DNA of 64,000 nucleotides from CAUJIW01 sp963205175 (GTDB taxonomy: Bacteria; Pseudomonadota; Alphaproteobacteria; Sphingomonadales; Sphingomonadaceae): the NCBI GenBank assembly GCA_041060555.1, contig JBEUDS010000009.1; one strand, 5' to 3'. Positions 35,296 to 43,659 of this stretch are shown piece after piece. Under the pieces are notes generated by a model that saw only the letters and a program-made list of their open reading frames with translations, searched no databases and was not told where the DNA came from. Position 1 is the stretch's first letter. Each line of letters starts with the position of its first letter. The position numbers and the translations under genes were made by a program.

Positions 35296-36953
35296 CCCCG
35301 GACCTGCCCGTCGACACCCTCGATGGCCTGGTGCGGGCCAGCGCCCGTCACCACGCCGGCCGGCCGGCCGTGAGCGAACGCCGGCGCGCTCTCACCTATG
35401 GCGAACTGGATGCACTGATCGACGAGGTGGCCGCCGGCCTGCTGGCGCTCGGCCTGCCGGCGGGGGCACGCGTCGGCGTCTACCTGCCCAAGCAGATCGA
35501 AACCGTGGCCGCCCTGTTCGGCGCGGCGCGTGCCGGCGGCGTGTTCGTGCCGCTGAACCCGGTGCTCAAGGCCCGCCAGGTGGCGCACATCCTCGCCGAC
35601 TGCACGGTGCATGTGCTGGTCACCTCGCGCCAGCGCTGGGAAGGCCTGCGCGCCGCCGACGCGCTGCCGGCCACGCTGGCCCATGTCGTGCTGGTGGACC
35701 ACGACGACGTGCCCGGCACGCTGGCCTGGGCCGACCTGCGACGCGGCGGCGGGCAGACTTTCCCGTCGACCGCCGAGGGAATGGTGAGTCTGTCGGCCTC
35801 CACCGACGGGGCCGACGGGGTTGCCGCCATCCTCTACACCTCGGGCAGCACCGGCCGGCCCAAGGGCGTGGTGCTGAGCCACCGCAACCTGCTCACCGGC
35901 GCGCTCAGTGTCGCGACCTACCTCGGCAACACCGCCGCGGACCGGCTGCTGGCGGTGCTGCCGCTGAGCTTCGACTATGGCCTGAGCCAGCTCACCACCG
36001 CCTTTCTGGTGGGCGCCGAGGTGGTGCTGCTCGACTATCTGCTGGCTGCCGACGTGCCGCGCGCGGTGGAACGCCACCGGATCACCGGGCTGGCCGGCGT
36101 GCCACCGCTGTGGACGCAGCTTGCCGATGCCCCGTGGAGCGAGGCCGCACGCAACTCCTTGCGCTATTTCACCAATTCCGGTGGCCGCATGCCCCGTCCG
36201 CTGCTTGACCGGCTGCGCGCGCTGTTTCCCGGCGCCCGGCCGTTCCTGATGTACGGCCTGACCGAGGCCTTCCGCTCCACCTATCTCGACCCGGCGCTGG
36301 TGGACACCCGGCCTGAGTCCATCGGCAAGGCGATCCCCTTTGCCGAAGTGCTGGTGGTGCGCGCCGACGGTTCGGAAGCCGCCCCCGACGAGCCTGGCGA
36401 GCTGGTGCATACCGGCCCGCTGGTGGCGCAGGGCTACTGGGGCGACCCCGAGCGCACCGCCCAGCGTTTCCGCCCGGCGCCGGCCTGCGCGCGGCTGGCC
36501 GCGCCCGGCGAACCGGCGGTATGGTCGGGCGACACCGTGCGCCGCGACGCCGACGGCTTCCTCTATTTCGTCGGCCGGCTGGACGAGATGATCAAGACCT
36601 CCGGCTACCGGGTCAGCCCGACCGAGGTCGAGGAGGCGCTCTACGCCAGCGGCCTGGTGCGGGAGGCCGCCGCCTATGGCATCGCCGACGACCGGCTGGG
36701 CCAGGCGATTGTCGTTGCCGCCGTGCCGGCGGCCGGGGACGTGGTCGCGGCCGTGCCGAGCGACGACGGGTCAGGCCCCACCGACGCGCTGCTCGGCTAC
36801 TGCCGGCGCGAGCTGCCGGCCTACATGGTGCCGCAGCAGGTTATCTGGCGCGACGACCTGCCCCGCAACGCCAACGGCAAGCTCGACCGGGTGGCGATCG
36901 CCGCCGGCCACCCCGCCGCACCGGCGCCCACCTCCGCAGGAGACCCCGAATGA
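35292..36953 (+). CDS. Acyl-CoA ligase (AMP-forming), exosortase A-associated
   Basis: A 553-residue ANL-superfamily adenylating enzyme from ATG 35292 (ATGA overlap). The P-loop is 'AAILYTSGSTGRPKGVVLSH' near residue 180. 'YFTNSGGRMPRPLLDRL' and 'LMYGLTEAFRSTYL' form the adenylate site, 'VWSGDTVRRDADGFLYFVGR' and 'DEMIKTSGYRVSPTEVEEAL' the hinge region, and the final catalytic lysine lies in 'NANGKLDRVAI'. It probably activates a carboxylic or amino acid and may load the divergent acyl carrier protein. The following decarboxylase overlaps it by four bases. Confidence 0.93.
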   Translation: MTPDLPVDTLDGLVRASARHHAGRPAVSERRRALTYGELDALIDEVAAGLLALGLPAGARVGVYLPKQIETVAALFGAARAGGVFVPLNPVLKARQVAHILADCTVHVLVTSRQRWEGLRAADALPATLAHVVLVDHDDVPGTLAWADLRRGGGQTFPSTAEGMVSLSASTDGADGVAAILYTSGSTGRPKGVVLSHRNLLTGALSVATYLGNTAADRLLAVLPLSFDYGLSQLTTAFLVGAEVVLLDYLLAADVPRAVERHRITGLAGVPPLWTQLADAPWSEAARNSLRYFTNSGGRMPRPLLDRLRALFPGARPFLMYGLTEAFRSTYLDPALVDTRPESIGKAIPFAEVLVVRADGSEAAPDEPGELVHTGPLVAQGYWGDPERTAQRFRPAPACARLAAPGEPAVWSGDTVRRDADGFLYFVGRLDEMIKTSGYRVSPTEVEEALYASGLVREAAAYGIADDRLGQAIVVAAVPAAGDVVAAVPSDDGSGPTDALLGYCRRELPAYMVPQQVIWRDDLPRNANGKLDRVAIAAGHPAAPAPTSAGDPE

Positions 36954-38191
36954 CCCGACCCGGCCACGGTGATCGCGACGTCTGGCCTGCCGGCTATGGC
37001 GTCATCGCCGGCGAACTGGCGGTGGCCGGCCGGCCGGTGTCGGCGTGGATCGCCGAGGCCGGTGGCACGCCGCTGTTCCTCTACGACCGCGCGCTGATCG
37101 CCACGCGCATCGCTGAACTGCGGGCCGTGCTGCCGACGCGGGTGAAGCTGCACTACGCCATCAAGGCCAACCCGATGCCCGCGCTGGTACGGTTCATCGC
37201 GCCGCTGGTAGACGGGCTCGACGTCGCTTCGTCCGGCGAGCTGGACGTGGCGCTGACCACCGGCGCGCCACCCGCCGACATCAGCTTCGCCGGCCCCGGC
37301 AAGCGCGACACCGAACTGGCGGCGGCGCTGGCGGCCGGGGTCGTGGTCAACCTGGAATCGGAGGGCGAGATGGCCCGGCTGGCGGCGCTGGCGACCGCTG
37401 CCGGCCGACGGGCGCGCGCCGCCATCCGCGTCAATCCGGACTTCGAGCTCAAGGGGTCGGGCATGCGCATGGGCGGCGGCGCCAAGCCGTTTGGCGTCGA
37501 CGCCGAACGGGTGCCGGCGATGCTGCGCGCCATGGTCGGGCTGCCGCTGGACTTCCAGGGTTTCCACATCTTCTCGGGCTCGCAGAACCTGTCCGCCGAC
37601 GCCCTCATCGACACCCAGGACAAGACACTGGCGCTGGCGGCGGCGCTGGCGGCCGATGCCCCCTGCCCGCCGCGCCTGGTCAACATCGGCGGCGGCTTCG
37701 GCATTCCCTATGCGCCGGCCGACCAGCCGCTCGACCTCGCCCGCGTCGGCGCGGCACTGGCGGCACGCCTGGACCGGCTGGAACCCGCCATCGCGGGGGC
37801 CGAGATCGTCATCGAACTGGGGCGTTATCTGGTCGGCGAGGCGGGCGTCTACCTGACCCGGGTGATCGACCGCAAGCTCTCCCACGGTGAGGTGTTCCTG
37901 GTCACCGATGGCGGCCTGCACCATCAGCTCGCCGCCAGCGGCAATTTCGGTCAGGTCATCAAGCGCAACTACCCGGTGGCACTGGCCAGCCGCTTCGACC
38001 AGCCGGCGGCGGAAACGGCGACGGTGGTCGGCTGCCTGTGCACCCCGCTCGACCGGCTGGGCGACAAGGTGCCCCTGCCGGAGGGGCGGCCGGGCGATGT
38101 CGTGGCGGTGTTTCAGGCCGGCGCCTATGGACTCACCGCCAGTCCGACCCGCTTCCTCGGACACCCGGAGCCGCGCGAGTATCTGGCCTGA
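36950..38191 (+). CDS. PLP-dependent decarboxylase, exosortase A-associated
   Basis: A 413-residue fold-type III enzyme related to diaminopimelate and ornithine decarboxylases. PLP would bind Lys72 in 'VKLHYAIKANPMPALV'; 'GLDVASSGELDVAL', 'INPDFELKGSGMRMGG'-like 'VNPDFELKGSGMRMGGGAKP', 'FHIFSGSQNL' and 'NIGGGFGIPY' are conserved segments, and 'GCLCTPLDRLGDKV' carries the second-site cysteine. AGGAGA at 36938-36943 precedes the ATG. With the AMP-forming ligase and acyl carrier protein it suggests an amine- or amino-acid-derived substituent, but the substrate is unknown. Confidence 0.92.
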   Translation: MTRPGHGDRDVWPAGYGVIAGELAVAGRPVSAWIAEAGGTPLFLYDRALIATRIAELRAVLPTRVKLHYAIKANPMPALVRFIAPLVDGLDVASSGELDVALTTGAPPADISFAGPGKRDTELAAALAAGVVVNLESEGEMARLAALATAAGRRARAAIRVNPDFELKGSGMRMGGGAKPFGVDAERVPAMLRAMVGLPLDFQGFHIFSGSQNLSADALIDTQDKTLALAAALAADAPCPPRLVNIGGGFGIPYAPADQPLDLARVGAALAARLDRLEPAIAGAEIVIELGRYLVGEAGVYLTRVIDRKLSHGEVFLVTDGGLHHQLAASGNFGQVIKRNYPVALASRFDQPAAETATVVGCLCTPLDRLGDKVPLPEGRPGDVVAVFQAGAYGLTASPTRFLGHPEPREYLA

Positions 38192-38260
38192 CGAATCCGT
38201 CCAATACGGGCACCGGTGGCACAGGCAAAGTGACAGCCACTCAACGGTGCCGAAACGAAC

Positions 38261-38278
38261 TGAATAATCAATGATTCA
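38261..38278. promoter_or_regulatory. Operator-like palindrome upstream of the polysaccharide export gene
   Basis: TGAATAATCAATGATTCA pairs at seven of eight positions around a CA centre, 171 bases before the export gene. It shares TGAAT and TCAA elements with the palindrome at 32268-32297, so the same regulator could bind both; this is inference. Confidence 0.4.
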
Positions 38279-38351
38279 CAGAGGGTTAATGACGACTCCC
38301 GGGGGTTGCGCCGGACCCCGCGCCGCCATAACCTGTCGTTACGCCTGCATT

Positions 38352-38369
38352 CACGAAAAATTCATCGTG
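38352..38369. promoter_or_regulatory. Second inverted repeat upstream of the polysaccharide export gene
   Basis: CACGA (38352-38356) and TCGTG (38365-38369) flank an AATT centre, ten bases before a perfect TTGACA (38379-38384). No good -10 hexamer follows at 16-18 bases, so the promoter itself is uncertain. Confidence 0.35.
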
Positions 38370-38448
38370 GATAAGGCATTGACAATCCGATGACTGCTCA
38401 GACAAGGCTTGGGCAGTCGCAGCCGCTTTTTATGCGAGGGGGAAAGCC

Positions 38449-39090
38449 GTGACGTCTTCCATTTTCAAAGCTGGTGCCATGGTGTCGTGCGTTGCGCTGC
38501 TGGCGCTCGGCGGATGCGGAACCACCGCGAGCGGCGATCTGCCGTCAGCGCAGTTCGTCTCGCCGGCGGAAGGGCCGGGGCCTGACTACATCATTGGCCC
38601 GCTCGACACGCTGAGCATTTTCGTGTGGCGCAATCCCGAGCTGTCGACCGGCGTGACCGTGCGCCCCGATGGCCGCATCACCGTGCCGCTGATCGACGAT
38701 CTCGCCGCCACCGGCCAGACGCCGACCCAGCTCGCCAAGGCGATCGAGGAAAAGCTCAAGGCCTACATCCAGAACCCGCTGGTGTCGGTGATCGTGAGCG
38801 GTTTCCAGGGGCCGTTCGCCCAGCAGGTTCGCGTGGTCGGCGAGGCCGCCAACCCGCAGGCGATCCCCTATCGCGCCAACATGACCCTGCTCGACGTGAT
38901 GATCGCCGTCGGCGGCCTGACCGACTTCGCCGCCGGCAACCGGGCCCGCCTGGTGCGCTTCGACAAGGACAGCGGGGCGCAGCGGGAATATGCGGTCAAG
39001 ATCGACAGCCTGATCAAGGACGGCAACACGAAAGCCAACGTGCGGATCGAGCCGGGCGACGTGATCATCATCCCGGAGAGCTTCTTCTGA
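38449..39090 (+). CDS. XrtA-system polysaccharide export lipoprotein (Wza-like)
   Basis: A 213-residue outer-membrane export protein. GTG 38449 is supported by GAGGGGGA just upstream. A lipoprotein signal peptide ends at 'LLALGGCG' with lipobox Cys24. The Poly_export domain follows ('YIIGPLDTLSIFVWRNPELS', 'VTVRPDGRITVPLIDDLAAT'), then the SLBB-type domain 'VRVVGEAANPQAIPYRANMT' and the end 'VRIEPGDVIIIPESFF'. It is the first gene of the export/assembly series but is separated from the chain-length gene by 269 bases containing a strong hairpin, so it may be expressed separately. Confidence 0.92.
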   Translation: MTSSIFKAGAMVSCVALLALGGCGTTASGDLPSAQFVSPAEGPGPDYIIGPLDTLSIFVWRNPELSTGVTVRPDGRITVPLIDDLAATGQTPTQLAKAIEEKLKAYIQNPLVSVIVSGFQGPFAQQVRVVGEAANPQAIPYRANMTLLDVMIAVGGLTDFAAGNRARLVRFDKDSGAQREYAVKIDSLIKDGNTKANVRIEPGDVIIIPESFF

Positions 39091-39182
39091 TCGGGACACG
39101 CGGCGCAAGCAGCCTTTCGGCCATGGGGCCGACGGGACGGGCCTGCGCCGGCTGGTGCGGCAACACAGAGGCGGGATAGTCG

Positions 39183-39214
39183 CGGGTCGGTCATCACAAC
39201 GATGACGCGACCCG
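39183..39214. other. 13-bp hairpin between the export and chain-length genes
   Basis: CGGGTCGGTCATC (39183-39195) pairs with GATGACGCGACCCG (39201-39214) with one bulged G (39207) and loop ACAAC. TTGACT follows directly at 39215-39220. No T-run follows, so it may be an operator, a factor-dependent terminator or an mRNA processing element. Confidence 0.55.
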
Positions 39215-39359
39215 TTGACTTGCGTGTTGCCGCATTGCCGCCTGTCATGCGGCTTGCGTTAGTTTGGCTTTAAAGTCTGCGCGTTAGGAACATGAAGTCG
39301 AAAGGCGATTCGGTGCGCGGCCGGTTCAGTGCCGGCCAGGCCGATGCGAGGAGTGGGCG

Positions 39360-40937
39360 ATGACTTCAATTTACGACCAGGTGATGTCCACCTTGTACAT
39401 GGTGTGGCGCAAACGCTGGTACGGTCTGGCCGCCATGTGGGCGGTGTGCCTGGTGGGATGGGGCGTCGTCGCCACCATTCCCGACGTCTATGAAGCAACC
39501 GCCCGCGTGTTCGTCGACACCAACACGGTGCTGCCGCGGATCGTTGGTGCCGAGAGCACCAACGTCTATCGCCAGGTCGACATCGTCCGCCGCACGCTGG
39601 TCAGCCGCCCCAACCTGGAAAAGGTGATCCGCCGTTCCGATCTTGATCTGACGATCAAGGACGACACCGACATGGAAAAGCTGATCGCCGATCTGACCAA
39701 GAACATCAGCGTCAAGGAACAGGGCGGCGACCTGTTCACCCTCTCCTACCGTTCGGGCGACCCCAGCCGCTCCGACCAGGAGAACGCGGCCGTCGCCAAG
39801 CGCGTGGTGACCAACCTCATCAACATGTTCGTCGAAGGCAACATGGAGGGCAGCCGCGAGAGCTACAACGAGACGCGGCGGTTCATCGAGCAGCAGATCC
39901 AGGACTATGAGAAGCAGCTGGAGGAGGCCGAACGCCGCAAGGCCGAGTTCGAGCGTCAGAACCTCGGCTATCTGCCCGGTGACGCCAACTACAGCCAGCG
40001 GCTGGTCAACGCGCAGACCCAGCTGCAGGACATCGAGTTCAAGCTGCAGCAGGCGACGAGTTCGCGCCGGGCGCTGGCCTCCCAGCTCGCCAGCGTGCCG
40101 CAGACCATTCCTGGCGCCATGTTCTCGATGCCGGGCAGCGGCCCGCGTCTCGACCCGTCGACCACCGCCGGGCGCATCGAGACGCTGGAACGCCAGATCA
40201 CCGACTCGCTGGCGCGCGGTTACACCGACCAGCATCCCGACATCGTGACGGCGCGCGACACCATCGCCCGCCTGCGCAGGCAGCTGGAGGCCGAGCAGCG
40301 GGCGCCCAAGAAGAACGTCGCCGATCCGATGGGTCAGCCCAATCCGGTCTATGTCGACCTCAAGAGCCGCCTGTTCGACAAGGACTCGGAGATCGCCTCG
40401 CTGGCCGCCCAGCGCGCCCAGTACCAGCGCGAGATTGGCAGCCTGACCTCGAAGGCCGAGACCATTCCCGGCATCGAGGCCGAGCGCGCCAAGCTCAACC
40501 GCGATTATTCGGTGCTGAAGGCGAAGTACGAGGAACTGCTGAAGTCCCGCGAGGAAACCCGCGTCGCCTCCGACCTCGACAGCAAGACCGACAAGGTGCA
40601 GTTCCGCATCGTCGATCCGCCGGAGGTGCCGCTGAAGCCGGTCGCGCCCAACCGGCCGATGCTGCTGGGCATGGTGATGATGGCAGGCCTTGGTGTCGGC
40701 ATTGGCCTCTCCTTCCTGCTGAGCCAGGTCCACACCACCTTCGTCAGCATCTATAGCCTGAAGTCGTCCTTCCCGGGCATCCCGGTACTGGGCAACATCA
40801 CGGCCATCACCTCGGAACAGCAGAAGGCGCAGGAACGCCTCAAGCTCGGACTGTTCGCCATCGGCTTCTTCGGCCTGGCGGGCGTGTTCCTGGCCCTGCT
40901 GATCCTCGAAATCAGCCAGCAATCCCAGGCCATCTGA
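39360..40937 (+). CDS. XrtA-system polysaccharide chain length determinant (Wzz-like)
   Basis: A 525-residue inner-membrane co-polymerase. The N-terminal helix 'WYGLAAMWAVCLVGWGVVAT' (about 20-39) is followed by a Wzz domain ('YEATARVFVDTNTVLPRIVG'), long coiled-coil helices (about 160-220 and 290-400, e.g. 'YEKQLEEAERRKAEFERQNL'), the proline-rich 'FRIVDPPEVPLKPVAPNRPM' and two C-terminal helices near 435-455 and 500-520. GAGGAG at 39348-39353 is the ribosome-binding site. It partners the tyrosine kinase encoded next (25-base gap), controlling polymer length and export. Confidence 0.94.
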   Translation: MTSIYDQVMSTLYMVWRKRWYGLAAMWAVCLVGWGVVATIPDVYEATARVFVDTNTVLPRIVGAESTNVYRQVDIVRRTLVSRPNLEKVIRRSDLDLTIKDDTDMEKLIADLTKNISVKEQGGDLFTLSYRSGDPSRSDQENAAVAKRVVTNLINMFVEGNMEGSRESYNETRRFIEQQIQDYEKQLEEAERRKAEFERQNLGYLPGDANYSQRLVNAQTQLQDIEFKLQQATSSRRALASQLASVPQTIPGAMFSMPGSGPRLDPSTTAGRIETLERQITDSLARGYTDQHPDIVTARDTIARLRRQLEAEQRAPKKNVADPMGQPNPVYVDLKSRLFDKDSEIASLAAQRAQYQREIGSLTSKAETIPGIEAERAKLNRDYSVLKAKYEELLKSREETRVASDLDSKTDKVQFRIVDPPEVPLKPVAPNRPMLLGMVMMAGLGVGIGLSFLLSQVHTTFVSIYSLKSSFPGIPVLGNITAITSEQQKAQERLKLGLFAIGFFGLAGVFLALLILEISQQSQAI

Positions 40938-40962
40938 GATCTTTCGGCGAAAGGCGCACGCG

Positions 40963-41928
40963 ATGAGCGACGACAACAAAAAGGCGGGCACTCCCGAGGA
41001 AGGCGTCTCCCTGCTGGAACGGGCGGCGCGGAAGCTGGACCTCGCCCGCGCGGCGGCGCCGGAGAGCAAGCCGGCCGCGCCGGCGAGCCCGGTGGTCAAG
41101 CCGCCACTGGACCTGACCCCGGCTCCGGCGCCGGCTCCGGCGCCGGCCAAGCCGTCCAAGCGCGCCTCGTCGAAGCAGAGCCGGCGCGGCGAGATCGATC
41201 TCATCGCGCTGCGCGACAACGGCTTCGTGGTGCCGGACTCGCCCTCGACGCTGACGGCGGAGGAGTTCCGCATCGTCAAGCGGACGCTGCTGCTCAATGC
41301 GTTCGCCCGCGGCGACGGCGCCATTGCCAACGGCAACCTGATCCTGGTGTGCTCGTCGCAGCCCAACGAGGGCAAGACCTTCTGCGCCATCAACCTGGCG
41401 CTGTCGATCGCCTCGGAGCGCGACGTCACGGTACTGCTGGTGGATGCCGACTTCGCGAAGCCGGAAGTGCTCTCGACACTCGGCCTGGAAGGCGGCAAGG
41501 GGCTGATCGACGTCATCGCCGATCCGACCATCGACCTCGCCGACTGCCTCATCCGCACCAACATCGAGAACCTGTCGGTGCTGCCGGCGGGACGGCAGCA
41601 CCACCTGACCACGGAGCTGCTGGCGTCCGAGCGGATGGGCGCGATGATCGAGGAGATCGCCCAGCGGTACCGTGACCGCGTCATCATCTTCGACTCACCG
41701 CCGGCGCTGGCCTCGTCGGCCGCCTCGGTGCTGGCGCTGCACGTAGGCCAGGTGCTGTTCGTCGTCGAGGCCGAGCGCACCCGCGAGCCGCAGCTGCGCG
41801 AGGGCCTGGCGATGATTTCGGGGTGCAAAAAACCGCATCTTCTGCTCAATAAGACACGGTTTGCGACCACAGGCCGCCGCTTCGGCGCCTACTACGGCTA
41901 CGGCTACGGCTACGGCTACGGTTCCTGA
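40963..41928 (+). CDS. XrtA-system tyrosine autokinase (BY-kinase)
   Basis: A 321-residue cytoplasmic kinase. The first 75 residues are a linker rich in Ala and Pro ('PAPAPAPAPAKPSKRASS'). The BY-kinase fold follows with Walker A 'VCSSQPNEGKTFCAINLALS', Walker A' 'VTVLLVDADFAKPEV' and Walker B 'RVIIFDSPPALASS'. The C-terminus is a tyrosine cluster, six Tyr between 310 and 319, alternating with Gly, encoded by five near-identical TACGGC hexamers (41893-41922). Autophosphorylation of such clusters cycles the Wzz partner. Confidence 0.93.
   Translation: MSDDNKKAGTPEEGVSLLERAARKLDLARAAAPESKPAAPASPVVKPPLDLTPAPAPAPAPAKPSKRASSKQSRRGEIDLIALRDNGFVVPDSPSTLTAEEFRIVKRTLLLNAFARGDGAIANGNLILVCSSQPNEGKTFCAINLALSIASERDVTVLLVDADFAKPEVLSTLGLEGGKGLIDVIADPTIDLADCLIRTNIENLSVLPAGRQHHLTTELLASERMGAMIEEIAQRYRDRVIIFDSPPALASSAASVLALHVGQVLFVVEAERTREPQLREGLAMISGCKKPHLLLNKTRFATTGRRFGAYYGYGYGYGYGS
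41893..41922 (+). repeat. Hexamer repeat encoding the Tyr-Gly tail of the kinase
   Basis: TACGGC is repeated four times and followed by TACGGT, in frame with the kinase end. Slippage by whole units would change the number of phosphorylatable tyrosines without a frameshift. Confidence 0.9.
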
Positions 41929-41955
41929 GGTCGCCGGCAAGCAGAGGGGATCTCA

Positions 41956-43626
41956 ATGGCGCGCATGGAGGGGGTTGTTATGCAGTCGCGGAGGCTGAGG
42001 CCGGGGGCGGCCCGCAATGTATCGGTGCTGCTGGCGGGCGCCTCGCTGCTGGCATCCGCCAGCGCGGCGCAGGCCAACGTCACATTCACGCCGCGCGTTG
42101 ATGCCCGGGCGATTTTCTCGGACTCGGTGGGCGGCGGCGATGACTCCGGCGTCATCACCGTGCTGGCACCCGGCTTCTCGCTGAAAGCCGACTCGCGCCG
42201 GGTGAAGGCGCAGGCGGATTACGAGTTCAGCCGCCGGTTCGCCATTGACGGCGACCTGTCGGAAAAGCACCGCCACAAGCTCTCGGCCCGGGTGCAGTCC
42301 GAACTGGTGCGCGACTTCCTGTTCCTCAACGCCGGTGGCGTGGTGACCCAGGTGATGCGCGACCTGCGCGGCGCCGTGTCGGCGGACCCGGACGCCGACA
42401 ACAACAACCTGTCGACGGTGTCGTCCTTCTACGTGTCGCCGTCGTTCAAGCAGGATGTCGGCTCGCTGGTCAATGTCTCGGGCAGCTACCGCTTCAGCTA
42501 CACCAACCTGGACGATCCGAGTAATTTCTACCGGGAATCCGGCGAGAACTTCTCGCTGGCCCGCGCCTCCGACTCCTATAATCACGCCGCCACGCTCACC
42601 ATCGCCAACCGCAACCCGTCGTCGCGGCTGCAATGGGCCATCCGCAACAATTTCTCGCGGGACGAGCGGGAAGACCTCAACGAGTTCCTGCGCACCTACA
42701 CCTCGGTGCTCGACATCGACTATGCACTGAACCGCAAGATCCATCTGCTGGGCAGCATCGGCTACGAGGACCGTCTCGACCGCCAGGACAATATCCTCAC
42801 CGACAGCACGACCGGCCTGCCGGTCCTCGACAGCGACGGACGATTGCAGATCGACCCCGCCCAGCCGCGACGCACGGTGTTCGACCGCAGCGGCCTGACG
42901 TGGGACGTGGGCGTCAAGCTCACTCCTTCCCGCCGGACCGAGCTGACGGTGCGTGGCGGGCGCCAGTTCGGCGATACCGTTTTCAGCGGCTCGCTGGCCT
43001 TCCAGGTCCGCGAGGGGCTGAAGATCACCGGCAGTTACAAGGAATCGCTGGATACCTTTGGCAACCTCTTCTCCGGCGAGCTGGACGGCCAGTCCTTCGC
43101 GTTCATGGTCAACGAGAATTATCGCGTCGGCCCGGCGCTGATCACCGTGCCGACCGAGAACGGCTATGCGATCGTCGCCGGCTCGATCAACAACGCCACC
43201 TTCCGGTCGCGGCGGGCTCAGGTGCAGGTCTCCTACCAGCGCGGCCGCAATACGTTGACGATGCTCGGCTATTACGACCGGCGCACTTTCCTCGACATCG
43301 GCCGCACCGGCGACAGCAGCACGCCCGCGCCCGATCCGACCGCCACCGGCAACGACGACAAGACATGGGGCGGCTCGCTGGTGTTCCGGCGCCAGCTCGG
43401 CCAGCGCCAGAGCCTGTCGGTGGATGCCTCCTACCAGAACTCCACCTACGCGCTGTCGCGCAGCCGCCAGGACGACTTCATCGGCGGCGGCATCAGCTAT
43501 CGCATGGATCTTTCCGACAAGCTGACCGCCAGCATCAGCGCGCGGACCATCCACCGGATCAGCAACACCACCGGCGCGGATGACCAGTCCAATTCCGTGA
43601 CCCTGGGCGTGAGGGCCAGTTTTTGA
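41956..43626 (+). CDS. XrtA/PEP-CTERM-associated outer membrane beta-barrel protein
   Basis: A 556-residue exported protein. ATG 41956 has AGGGG seven bases upstream; ATG 41980, preceded by GGAGGGGG, is an equally good alternative that removes eight residues. A signal peptide ends near 'LLASASAAQA'. The rest consists of alternating amphipathic strands with many Tyr, Arg and Asn pairs and ends with a terminal aromatic ('SVTLGVRASF'), as expected for a porin-like barrel recognised by the Bam complex. It matches the TIGR03016-type family found between the kinase and the ATPase in XrtA loci. It is probably the outer-membrane part of secretion; unproven. Confidence 0.88.
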   Translation: MARMEGVVMQSRRLRPGAARNVSVLLAGASLLASASAAQANVTFTPRVDARAIFSDSVGGGDDSGVITVLAPGFSLKADSRRVKAQADYEFSRRFAIDGDLSEKHRHKLSARVQSELVRDFLFLNAGGVVTQVMRDLRGAVSADPDADNNNLSTVSSFYVSPSFKQDVGSLVNVSGSYRFSYTNLDDPSNFYRESGENFSLARASDSYNHAATLTIANRNPSSRLQWAIRNNFSRDEREDLNEFLRTYTSVLDIDYALNRKIHLLGSIGYEDRLDRQDNILTDSTTGLPVLDSDGRLQIDPAQPRRTVFDRSGLTWDVGVKLTPSRRTELTVRGGRQFGDTVFSGSLAFQVREGLKITGSYKESLDTFGNLFSGELDGQSFAFMVNENYRVGPALITVPTENGYAIVAGSINNATFRSRRAQVQVSYQRGRNTLTMLGYYDRRTFLDIGRTGDSSTPAPDPTATGNDDKTWGGSLVFRRQLGQRQSLSVDASYQNSTYALSRSRQDDFIGGGISYRMDLSDKLTASISARTIHRISNTTGADDQSNSVTLGVRASF

Positions 43627-43659
43627 GGATGATCGTCATGATTGCGGGGAGAACACGGC

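Noticed and set aside
38217..38231. Sigma-54 promoter (TGGCACA) upstream of the export gene
   Set aside because: The -24 half is perfect but the -12 position reads GT instead of GC and the flanking bases do not match.
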